Assembly: GCA_949841465.1 (NCBI GenBank)
Contig: CATKZW010000016.1
Coordinates: 1 to 56,743 of the forward strand
Length of the DNA stretch: 56,743 nucleotides
Source: an uncultured Oscillospiraceae bacterium
GTDB taxonomy: Bacteria; Bacillota; Clostridia; Oscillospirales; Oscillospiraceae
Reading direction: 5' to 3'
The notes beneath the pieces are model-generated. The model saw only the letters and a list, made by a program, of their open reading frames with translations. It ran no database searches and was not told where the DNA came from. Made by a program: the position numbers and the translations under genes. Positions 50,910 through 56,743 of this stretch are shown one piece after another. Numbering within the stretch: the stretch's first letter is position 1; each line of letters starts with the position of its first letter.

Positions 50910-53141
50910 ATGCCGGAGGAGATCGTAGAACGGACAGGGCAGAACCAGGTGGGGGGCACGGTGTCCGCCGTGCTGTTCCGCAACGAGGAGAACGGCTACA
51001 CCGTGCTCAAGCTGGAGTGCGGCGAAAAGGGTGAAATCACGGTGGTGGGCTGCATGCCCGGCGTGGCCCCCGGCGAGGAGCTGGAGCTGGAGGGCTCCTG
51101 GGGCCGCCACCCCAGCTACGGCGAGCAGTTCAAGGCGGATGTGGTGGTCCGGCGGATGCCTGTGGGGGAGAAGGCCATCTTTGAGTATCTGGCCTCCGGC
51201 GTGGTGCAGGGGGTGCGCATGGGGCTGGCCCGGCAGATCGTGGACCGCTTCGGGGAGCAGGCGCTGTCCGTCATTGAGAACGAGCCGGAGCGGCTGGCCG
51301 AGATCCGGGGGGTGTCCCCCAAGCGGGCCCGGGCCATCGGCGAGAGCTTCCGCCAGAAGATGGGCATGCGGCGGCTGGCCGACTTCCTGGCCGAGCACAG
51401 GCTGCCTTTGAGCGCCGCCATGCCGCTCTACCAGCGATTTGGGGCCATGGCGGTGGACGTGGTGCAGGACAACCCCTACCTCTTGGCCGACCGCTCCCTG
51501 GAAATCCCCTTCGCCCAGGTGGACGCCTTAGCCATCGAGCTGGGGGTGGCGGGGGACGACCCCCAGCGGGTGGAGTCCGCCCTGGTCTTCGAGCTGGACC
51601 ACAATGCCGACAACGGCCACGTGTTCCTGCCGGAGGGCAAGCTGCTCAGCGCCACCGCCGCCCTCATCGGGGTGGAGGGGGACTGCCTCACCCAGGGGCT
51701 GGACGCGCTCATCGAGCGGGGGGAGGTGGTCCGGGAGGACATCGCCGGGGTCACCGCCTGCTACCCCGCCGGGCTGTACGGCGCGGAGTGCTACGTGGCC
51801 ATGCGGCTGGGGGAGATGTGCCGGACGGAGATCGTGCCGCCGGAGGGGCTGGACCGGCTCATCGACGCAATCCAGCGGGAGCAGGGCATACAGTACGCCC
51901 AGCAGCAGCGCACAGCGGTGGCCCTGGCCGCCGGCCGCCAGGTGATGCTGCTCACCGGCGGGCCGGGCACCGGCAAGACCACCTCCCTGCGGGGGGTGCT
52001 GGCCCTGTTTGACCAGCTGGGGCTGGCCACCGCCCTCACCGCCCCCACCGGCCGGGCCGCCAAGCGGATGGGCGAGACCTGCGGGGCGGAGGCGGTCACC
52101 ATCCACCGGCTGCTAGAGACCCAGCTGGACCCCTACACCGGGCAGCTGGCCTTCACCAAAAACCAGAGCGACCCGCTGGAGGTGGACGCGGTCATCGTGG
52201 ACGAGACGTCCATGGTGGACATGTCCCTGATGGCGGCGCTGCTGGCCGCCCTGCGGGGGGACTGCCGCCTGGTGCTGGTGGGCGACCCGGACCAGCTGCC
52301 GTCGGTGGGGCCGGGGAACGTGCTGGACCATCTGATCCGGTCCGGGGTGGTGCCCGCGGTGTCGCTGACGGAGATTTTCCGTCAGGCCCAGCAGAGCGCC
52401 ATCGTCATGAACGCCCACGGGGTGAACCGGGGGACCGTCCCCGAGCTGAAAAACAAGTCCAAGGACTTCTTCTACCTGGGCCGCCGGGACGCGGCCAGGA
52501 CGGCGGATACCATTGTGGAGCTGTGCCAGACCCGCCTGCCCAAGAACATGGGCATCCCGCCGGAGCAGATCCAGGTGCTGTCCCCAACCCGGAAGCGGGG
52601 GGCGGGCACCGCCGCGCTGAACCGGGCCTTGCAGGAGGCGCTGAACCCTGCGGCCGAGGGCAAGGGGGAGCGGGCCTTCGGCCCCTACATCTTCCGCCAG
52701 GGCGACCGGGTGATGCAGATCAAGAACAACTACGACCTGCCCTGGGAGGACCCCTCCACCGGCGACCGGGACCTGGGGGTGTTCAACGGGGACGTGGGCG
52801 TGATCCAGGAGGTGACCCCCGGGGGGATCACCGTGTCCTTTGACGGGCGGCTGGTGGAGTATCCCCCAGAAATGCTGGGGGAGCTGGAGCCCGCCTACGC
52901 CGTCACCGTCCACAAGGCCCAGGGCAGCGAGTACCGGGCGGTGATTTTGGCCCTCAGCGACGTGCCGCCCTCCCTGCTGGGACGGGGGGTGCTGTACACT
53001 GCCATCACCCGGGCCAGGGAGCTGTTCATCCTGGTGGGCAGCGGGGAGCTGATGGCCCAGATGGTGGCCAACGACCGGCAGACGCGGCGGTATTCCGCCC
53101 TGCGCACCCGGCTGCTGCGGGAGACGGGACAGGAGGCGTGA
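50910..53141 (+). CDS. recD2: RecD2-family 5'-3' DNA helicase
   Basis: 743-aa superfamily 1B helicase. N-terminal OB-like and helix-hairpin-helix region (EIRGVSPKRARAIGESF), then motif I GGPGTGKT (350-357), motif II VIVDETSMVD near 430, GDPDQLPSVGPGN (motif III), and C-terminal motifs including YAVTVHKAQGSEY and TAITRAREL. The long N-terminus marks RecD2, found in organisms without RecBC, rather than RecD of RecBCD. Works in replication restart, mismatch repair and DNA damage tolerance. Single gene with its own promoter; ATG 50910 lies 7 bp behind GGGGGTC. Confidence 0.92.
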   Translation: MPEEIVERTGQNQVGGTVSAVLFRNEENGYTVLKLECGEKGEITVVGCMPGVAPGEELELEGSWGRHPSYGEQFKADVVVRRMPVGEKAIFEYLASGVVQGVRMGLARQIVDRFGEQALSVIENEPERLAEIRGVSPKRARAIGESFRQKMGMRRLADFLAEHRLPLSAAMPLYQRFGAMAVDVVQDNPYLLADRSLEIPFAQVDALAIELGVAGDDPQRVESALVFELDHNADNGHVFLPEGKLLSATAALIGVEGDCLTQGLDALIERGEVVREDIAGVTACYPAGLYGAECYVAMRLGEMCRTEIVPPEGLDRLIDAIQREQGIQYAQQQRTAVALAAGRQVMLLTGGPGTGKTTSLRGVLALFDQLGLATALTAPTGRAAKRMGETCGAEAVTIHRLLETQLDPYTGQLAFTKNQSDPLEVDAVIVDETSMVDMSLMAALLAALRGDCRLVLVGDPDQLPSVGPGNVLDHLIRSGVVPAVSLTEIFRQAQQSAIVMNAHGVNRGTVPELKNKSKDFFYLGRRDAARTADTIVELCQTRLPKNMGIPPEQIQVLSPTRKRGAGTAALNRALQEALNPAAEGKGERAFGPYIFRQGDRVMQIKNNYDLPWEDPSTGDRDLGVFNGDVGVIQEVTPGGITVSFDGRLVEYPPEMLGELEPAYAVTVHKAQGSEYRAVILALSDVPPSLLGRGVLYTAITRARELFILVGSGELMAQMVANDRQTRRYSALRTRLLRETGQEA

Positions 53142-53242
53142 CGGGATGGACGAACAGGCCCTGTGGTTCTGATGTTCGCGGTCTGTGGGGAGTGATTCTC
53201 AGGGCCAGGCGTGGTATACTTTCTCCCAAAGGAGGGAGCAAA

Positions 53243-53752
53243 ATGGATCAGGCCAAGGTAGGGAAATTTATTGCTCGGCTGCGCAAAGAGCAGGGGCTCA
53301 CCCAGGAGGCGCTGGGCCGGAAGCTGGGTGTCACCAACAAGACCGTCTCCCGCTGGGAGAACGGCAATTATATGCCGGACATCGAGTTGCTAGTTCCCCT
53401 GGGCGAGGCGCTGGGCGTCAGCGTCAACGAACTGCTGTCAGCAGAACGCTTAAATGATGAGCAGTTCCGCAAGCAGGCGGATGAAAACCTGATAGCGGCG
53501 GTGCGGGAGAGCTGCTTTTCTGTGAAGGAACGCACAGGGTTTTTCAAGAAAAAGTGGCTGCGAGACAACATTTGGCTGATTGTGGTCAGCATATTGGTTG
53601 GAACCACCGTGTCCGTGAAGCTTTCTTTTGACCAGCTGTGGGTGCTGATTTCGCCCTTTTGGCTGGCAGTGTTCTGCTGGCTGCGAAACCGTATGATGGC
53701 CTATGTGGAGGGCAAGGTGTACGGGGAGCCAAAACCGCCAACGGACAGTTGA
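53243..53752 (+). CDS. XRE-family regulator with a C-terminal membrane region
   Basis: 169 aa. An N-terminal helix-turn-helix (RLRKEQGLTQEALGRKLGVT, then NKTVSRWENGNYMPDI) of the HTH_3 type, a charged linker, and two hydrophobic segments (NIWLIVVSILVGTTVSVKL and LWVLISPFWLAVFCWL). Membrane-attached XRE regulators with this layout are common in Clostridia; the membrane part may sense envelope changes. ATG 53243 has AAAGGAGGGAGCAA before it; the frame is open upstream to 53138 without a ribosome site. Its stop codon lies inside the -35 box of the lysA promoter. Confidence 0.85.
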   Translation: MDQAKVGKFIARLRKEQGLTQEALGRKLGVTNKTVSRWENGNYMPDIELLVPLGEALGVSVNELLSAERLNDEQFRKQADENLIAAVRESCFSVKERTGFFKKKWLRDNIWLIVVSILVGTTVSVKLSFDQLWVLISPFWLAVFCWLRNRMMAYVEGKVYGEPKPPTDS

Positions 53753-53777
53753 CAACCGGAAGAAAATCCGATATGAT
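53749..53777 (+). promoter_or_regulatory. Promoter of lysA overlapping the regulator gene's stop codon
   Basis: TTGACA (53749-53754), 17-bp spacer, TATGAT (53772-53777). The TGA stop of the XRE gene (53750-53752) is part of the -35 hexamer. Confidence 0.75.
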
Positions 53778-53810
53778 AAAGGGCACAAGTCCATCCAAGG
53801 AGACAGAGAG

Positions 53811-55067
53811 ATGAAAAAGCCCTTTCTCACCCTGGCCCAGGCCCAGGAGATCAAACAGACCTATCCCACCCCCTTCCACATTTACGACGAGCGGGGCATC
53901 CGGGAGAACGCCCGGGCGCTGAAGGCCGCTTTCGTGTGGAATCCGGGGTTTAAGGAATACTTTGCCGTCAAGGCCACCCCAACCCCCGGCATTCTCAAGC
54001 TGCTGCGGGAGGAGGGCTGCGGCGTGGACTGCTCCTCGCTCACCGAGCTGATGATGGCCCAGCGGTGCGGGTTCTCTGGGAGCGAGATTATGTTCTCCTC
54101 CAACGAGACACCGGCGGAGGAGTTTGAGCTGGCCGCCCGGCTGGGGGCCAACATCAATCTGGACGACCTGACCCATGTGGACTTCCTGTACAACACCTTG
54201 GGCAGGGTGCCTGAGATAGTGTGCTGCCGTTTCAACCCCGGCGGAGTGTTTACCCTGGGGGAGAGTGAAGAGGGCTTTCAAGTGATGGACAACCCGGGCG
54301 AGGCCAAGTACGGCATGACCCGGCCCCAACTGGCCCAGGCGTTCACTCGACTCAGGGAGCTGGGCGCGAAGCATTTCGGTATCCATGCGTTTCTGGCCTC
54401 CAACACCATCTCCAACGAGTACTATCCGGCCCTGGCCCGGCTGCTGTTCCAGACTGCCGCCGATGTAGCCAAGGAGACCGGCTGCCATGTGGCATTCATC
54501 AACCTATCCGGCGGCGTGGGCGTCCCTTATCGCCCGGAGCAGGCTGCCAACGACATCGTAGTCATCGGCGAGGGTGTGCGGAAGGCCTACGAGGAGATTC
54601 TGGTTCCCGCCGGGATGGGGGATGTGGCCATCTACACTGAGCTGGGGCGGTTTATGCTGGCCCCTTTTGGGCACCTGGTTACCACCGCCGTCCACGAGAA
54701 GCATATCTATAAGGAATATATCGGCGTGGATGCCTGTGCTGCCAACCTGATGCGGCCCGCCGTCTACGGGGCCTATCACCACATCACGGTGCTGGGCAAG
54801 GAAGACGCACCCTGCGACTATGAGTACGACGTAGTGGGCTCTCTTTGCGAGAACAGCGACAAGTTTGCCATTGATCGGGCGCTGCCCAAGATTGAGATGG
54901 GCGACATTCTGGTTATTCATGACGCTGGGGCTCACGGCTTCTCCATGGGATACAACTATAACGGCAAGCTGCGCTCAGCGGAGCTGCTCCTCCGGGAGGA
55001 CGGCTCGGTGGAGCTCCTGCGGCGGGCTGAAACGCCGGATGATTATTTTGCCACTCTGATATGGTAA
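53811..55067 (+). CDS. lysA: Diaminopimelate decarboxylase-like PLP enzyme
   Basis: 418-aa fold-type III PLP enzyme that makes lysine from meso-diaminopimelate. The PLP lysine K54 lies in YFAVKATPTPG; the glycine-rich phosphate loop LSGGVGVPY and the C-terminal active-site Cys region GSLCENSDKFA followed by GDILVIHDAGAHGFSMGYNYNG fit LysA. The size and pattern separate it from ornithine or arginine decarboxylases, though related carboxynorspermidine-type enzymes share many features. ATG 53811 is behind AAGGAGACAGAGAG. Single-gene unit from its own promoter. Confidence 0.9.
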   Translation: MKKPFLTLAQAQEIKQTYPTPFHIYDERGIRENARALKAAFVWNPGFKEYFAVKATPTPGILKLLREEGCGVDCSSLTELMMAQRCGFSGSEIMFSSNETPAEEFELAARLGANINLDDLTHVDFLYNTLGRVPEIVCCRFNPGGVFTLGESEEGFQVMDNPGEAKYGMTRPQLAQAFTRLRELGAKHFGIHAFLASNTISNEYYPALARLLFQTAADVAKETGCHVAFINLSGGVGVPYRPEQAANDIVVIGEGVRKAYEEILVPAGMGDVAIYTELGRFMLAPFGHLVTTAVHEKHIYKEYIGVDACAANLMRPAVYGAYHHITVLGKEDAPCDYEYDVVGSLCENSDKFAIDRALPKIEMGDILVIHDAGAHGFSMGYNYNGKLRSAELLLREDGSVELLRRAETPDDYFATLIW

Positions 55068-55075
55068 ACAAAAAC

Positions 55076-55098
55076 GGCGGTGGGAACACTCCACCGCC
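55076..55098 (+). terminator. Hairpin between lysA and tRNA-Leu
   Basis: GGCGGTGG (55076-55083) pairs with CCACCGCC (55091-55098). No T-run follows, so it is a weak terminator at best; the tRNA starts 6 bp later and may be processed from a lysA readthrough transcript. Confidence 0.45.
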
Positions 55099-55103
55099 CA
55101 TAT

Positions 55104-55188
55104 GCGCCTGTGATGGAATTGGTAGACATGCGAGATTTAGGTTCTCGTGCGGAAACGCGTGTGGGTTCGAGTCCCTTCAGGCGCACCA
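55104..55188 (+). tRNA. tRNA-Leu (anticodon UAG)
   Basis: Acceptor arms GCGCCTG (55104-55110) and CAGGCGC (55178-55184), anticodon stem-loop CGAGA-TTTAGGT-TCTCG with anticodon TAG, a long variable arm GTGCGGAAACGCGT as in class II tRNAs, T arm GGTTCGAGTCC, and an encoded CCA end (55186-55188). Reads CUN leucine codons. The 3' side carries mobile-element-like DNA; tRNA 3' ends are common integration sites, but I see no repeat of the tRNA end within the window. Confidence 0.95.
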
Positions 55189-55195
55189 AACCCAT

Positions 55196-55250
55196 ATAAT
55201 CCGAACCTTTTTCCGATAGGAGATGGGTTCGGATTATTGGTTTTCTTTGA
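55196..55250 (+). terminator. Terminator of tRNA-Leu
   Basis: Perfect 12-bp stem ATAATCCGAACC (55196-55207) with GGTTCGGATTAT (55226-55237), then TGGTTTTCTTTG. A competing pair AACCCAT/ATGGGTT (55189-55195 with 55223-55229) overlaps the right arm. Confidence 0.8.
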
Positions 55251-55342
55251 GAGATTTGAAAGTACCCATTTTCGAAATGGGGTGGAACGGAAGCCGACGT
55301 CTAAACCGAGAGGGCCGAGGAAAAAGAAGCAGGTCATATGAA

Positions 55343-55384
55343 AAAGGTCGGGCGCATCGTTGGAAAGCGATGTGCCTGACCTTT
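55343..55384 (-). terminator. Terminator of the small minus-strand gene at 55391
   Basis: 17-nt arms 55343-55359 and 55368-55384 (AAAGGTC-ggcgcatcg type, one mismatch); on the minus strand followed by TTTTTCATATG. Confidence 0.7.
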
Positions 55385-55390
55385 CATGTT

Positions 55391-55570
55391 TTATTCTTTT
55401 TTAGGTTCCCGATGTTCTGCATCCCTCTGTGCTTTCCACTCGGCAAACTCTCGTTGGCCTTCCTCGCTCTCGTAAAACGCAAGAATGTCCGGTATGATAC
55501 AGCGGGCAATGGCTTCAATCTTGTGCTGTGGAATGTCGGTGTTGTTGACGAGCTTTTTTCTTCTACTCAA
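55391..55570 (-). CDS. Small mobile-element protein
   Basis: 59 aa, charged and helical (IEAIARCIIPDILAFYESEE and REFAEWKAQR, with a basic start and an acidic/basic tail). The short REFAEWKAQ-type proteins occur on conjugative and mobilisable elements of Firmicutes; I cannot state a function. The start is TTG at 55570 behind ACGGAGGACAACAC, an excellent ribosome site. A T-run terminator immediately follows the stop. Presence here, after a tRNA gene and in AT-rich DNA, suggests an integrated element that continues to the right. Confidence 0.65.
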   Translation of the reverse strand: MSRRKKLVNNTDIPQHKIEAIARCIIPDILAFYESEEGQREFAEWKAQRDAEHREPKKE

Positions 55571-56326
55571 GTGTTGTCCTCCGTATAAAATTTACGAAGG
55601 CACATTTTCCCTTTTCCTTCTCGTACATAAAATTTGGGGGACTTGAATAGACAGACCTTCTTTCCTGGGTGGCGCTTATGCAAAACAAGAATCATTGACC
55701 GCACAAGATTCTTAATTTTGCACTCGCCTATTGAAGATATTTTATCTGATTTCGGTTGAGCTGTCAAGGCTGCGATGGTAGAAAAAGTAAGGGGTTGAAA
55801 GGCAAGTGCCGCAACGGGTTTGAAGATGGGAAAATGAGAGGGCAATACAATATCATTCGGAGGGAGAAAATCGGGGTTACTTTTTCTACACTGGGGCATC
55901 GCCCCCAAACGGTTCAGCGTAGACGTTTAGGGCTTCCCAGCCCTTGTGCCGCAACGGCTTCACAGTATCTCCCATCAGGTAGTAATATGATTGCCCTTAG
56001 AGGTTCAAAAACGTCGTATAAGCGTCTACGCAGCTCTCATTTAGATGCGACATTTTATTGCATCTGAATCCGCAAATAGAGGGCCGCAAAGTCCGCTGTC
56101 TCAACGGGTTCAGATCGCATATTTTGAGGGGATGGTGTCTTTACCCTCGAAGCGCAAAAAAGGGCTCCTATTTGCGGAAACTGTAACGGTTTAGGTCGCG
56201 CTAAAGCAAGTCATATCAACGAGTTTGAGACGTACATCTGCGAAGGATATGTGTTTGTATTAGAACGACAAAAACGGCTTTCTAAAGCGTTACAAATTTT
56301 TTTGGCAGACTGTTGGGCAAAGGAGT
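55571..56326. other. AT-rich region with inverted repeats, direct repeats and coding remnants
   Basis: No convincing complete gene. Inverted repeats: GTAGAAAAAGTAA (55778-55790) with TTACTTTTTCTAC (55877-55889); GCGTAGACG with CGTCTACGC (about 55917 and 56023); CCGCAAATAG (56071-56080) with CTATTTGCGG (56170-56179). Five copies of AACGG followed by (G)(T/C)T on one strand at about 55813, 55908, 55952, 56103 and 56185. A frame from about 56137 to 56511 encodes ICGNCNGLGRAKASHINEFE and further protein-like sequence but lacks a start codon. Looks like the edge of an integrated element. Confidence 0.45.
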
Positions 56327-56467
56327 GTCCCGGAGGGACGCGCAGCCAGTTCCAGAATGGAACTGCTCAAAGGGGTTTGGGGGCGCTGCCCCCAGCAAGC
56401 AGAATGAACGTCCACCGGAAGGTGGGGCGCTCATTTATGCACGATGGGATCATCGTGCATTGCTTGC
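56327..56467 (+). ncRNA. Folded non-coding block (candidate structured RNA or transfer origin)
   Basis: Consecutive hairpins: GTCCC/GGGAC (56327-56339), CAGTTCCA/TGGAACTG (56347-56365), GGGGGC/GCCCCC (56379-56393), then a three-way junction closed by GCAAGCA (56395-56401) with TGCTTGC (56461-56467), containing a CCACC-GGAA-GGTGG arm (56412-56425) and a 9-bp arm ATGCACGAT/ATCGTGCAT (56437-56460). No known RNA family is recognised. It could be an RNA or a DNA structure such as a conjugative oriT. Confidence 0.4.
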
Positions 56468-56546
56468 GGTTTTCTCACAAACGGGATTATTTAGGTAGCA
56501 GTTGTCAGTAAAGCATAAATTTGACCATACAGAATTCGCTCAGAAG

Positions 56547-56578
56547 CAGTTGACAACTGTAGTCCTCTCTGCTATAAT
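56547..56578 (+). promoter_or_regulatory. Perfect sigma-A promoter with palindrome over the -35 box
   Basis: TTGACA (56550-56555), 17-bp spacer, TATAAT (56573-56578). The -35 box sits inside the palindrome CAGTTGACAACTG (56547-56559), a likely operator. CTCTCTGCT (56565-56573) also pairs with AGCAGAGAG (56610-56618) in the leader. Confidence 0.85.
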
Positions 56579-56644
56579 AGGCTTACAAGAGTAAACCGAC
56601 TGCGCAAGCAGCAGAGAGTCTAATGGTATGAAGTCAAGTAGGTG

Positions 56645-56743
56645 ATGCAAGAAAATTTGAAAGAGAATTGGGTCAAAAGGGCTGTGTGGGAGGCAAAAAG
56701 GCAACACCAATCTAAGCCCTGTCCCTGCAGATTTTTAAAACAG
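56645..56743 (+). CDS. Start of an unidentified gene running off the window
   Basis: Thirty-three codons from ATG 56645 to the last base, open throughout, encoding a basic, Trp-containing N-terminus (MQENLKENWVKRAVWEAKR) and then KPCPCRF. The ATG overlaps the stop of a five-codon mini-frame (MKSSR, 56630-56647) as TGATG, suggesting coupled translation behind AGTAGGTG. A perfect promoter lies 67 bp upstream. Family not recognised; probably a mobile-element gene given its setting. Confidence 0.4.
   Translation, partial: MQENLKENWVKRAVWEAKRQHQSKPCPCRFLKQ

Noticed and set aside
56500..56743. 5' end of a group II intron at the right edge
   Set aside because: A GTGTGGG sequence resembles the intron start, but it lies inside an open coding frame and I could not find domain I elements within the available bases.

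Overview
The window looks like a chromosomal segment of a high-GC, endospore-forming, anaerobic Firmicute. A spoIIP gene, the SpoVT sensor half fused to a recombinase, the Feo ferrous-iron system, type IV pilus genes without a secretin, and strong sigma-A promoters of the TTGACA/TATAAT type all point to the Oscillospiraceae (Flavonifractor/Lawsonibacter/Oscillibacter-like). This is inferred from gene content only. AT-rich islands (about 7.98-8.88 kb, 30.2-30.4 kb, 34.6-34.8 kb and 55.2-56.7 kb) break the GC-rich background and coincide with signs of mobile DNA.

Layout. 1-7978 (+): type IV pilus operon (unknown C-terminus, pilB, pilT, pilC, pilin, pilD, pilM, pilN, pilO). 8278-8622: remnant of an IS21 IstB gene. 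8893-12060 (+): feoA-feoA-feoB plus the small Cys-rich FeoB partner, with repeated GTTAG-N6-CTAAC operators. 12242-13234 (+): ketopantoate-reductase-like gene. 13591-15601 (-): FIST sensor protein and soluble chemotaxis transducer. 15895-19757 (-): hybrid histidine kinase and solute-binding lipoprotein. 20073-30183 (-): six-gene operon with a MoxR AAA+ ATPase, a DUF5682 protein, a VWA protein, a double-SWIM protein, a 102-aa protein and a DUF4132 protein, corresponding to the E. coli yehL/M/P/Q and yehI set. 30421-33128 (+): small mobile-element gene and a large serine recombinase whose C-terminus is the sensor half of SpoVT. 33341-34605 (-): two proteins with a cystatin-like domain. 35068-37389 (-): bactofilin, then an ABC-2 exporter with an AbrB-type regulator. 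37614-38792 (+): spoIIP. 38843-45000 (-): malic enzyme, a two-component system, a degenerate zinc-ribbon gene and a CbbX/SpoVK-like AAA+ protein. 45191-55067 (+): zinc-ribbon/Big2/SH3 membrane protein, AEC transporter, ATP-grasp/PHP/polysaccharide deacetylase operon, recD2, an XRE regulator and lysA. 55104-55188: tRNA-Leu(UAG). 55200-56743: AT-rich, mobile-element-like DNA with a small gene, many inverted repeats, a folded non-coding block and the start of a gene running off the window.

How the parts work together. The pilus operon contains the assembly ATPase, retraction ATPase, platform, pilin, prepilin peptidase and the inner-membrane PilMNO-like set, so it should make a complete Gram-positive type IV pilus apart from minor pilins. 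The Feo block is a self-contained iron importer with its own candidate iron operator. The MoxR/VWA operon is a tightly overlapping unit driven by one strong promoter and is probably a chaperone-like machine of unknown target. The most unusual items are the recombinase-SpoVT fusion, the cystatin-like pair beside it, the MoxR/VWA operon and the folded block near the right end.
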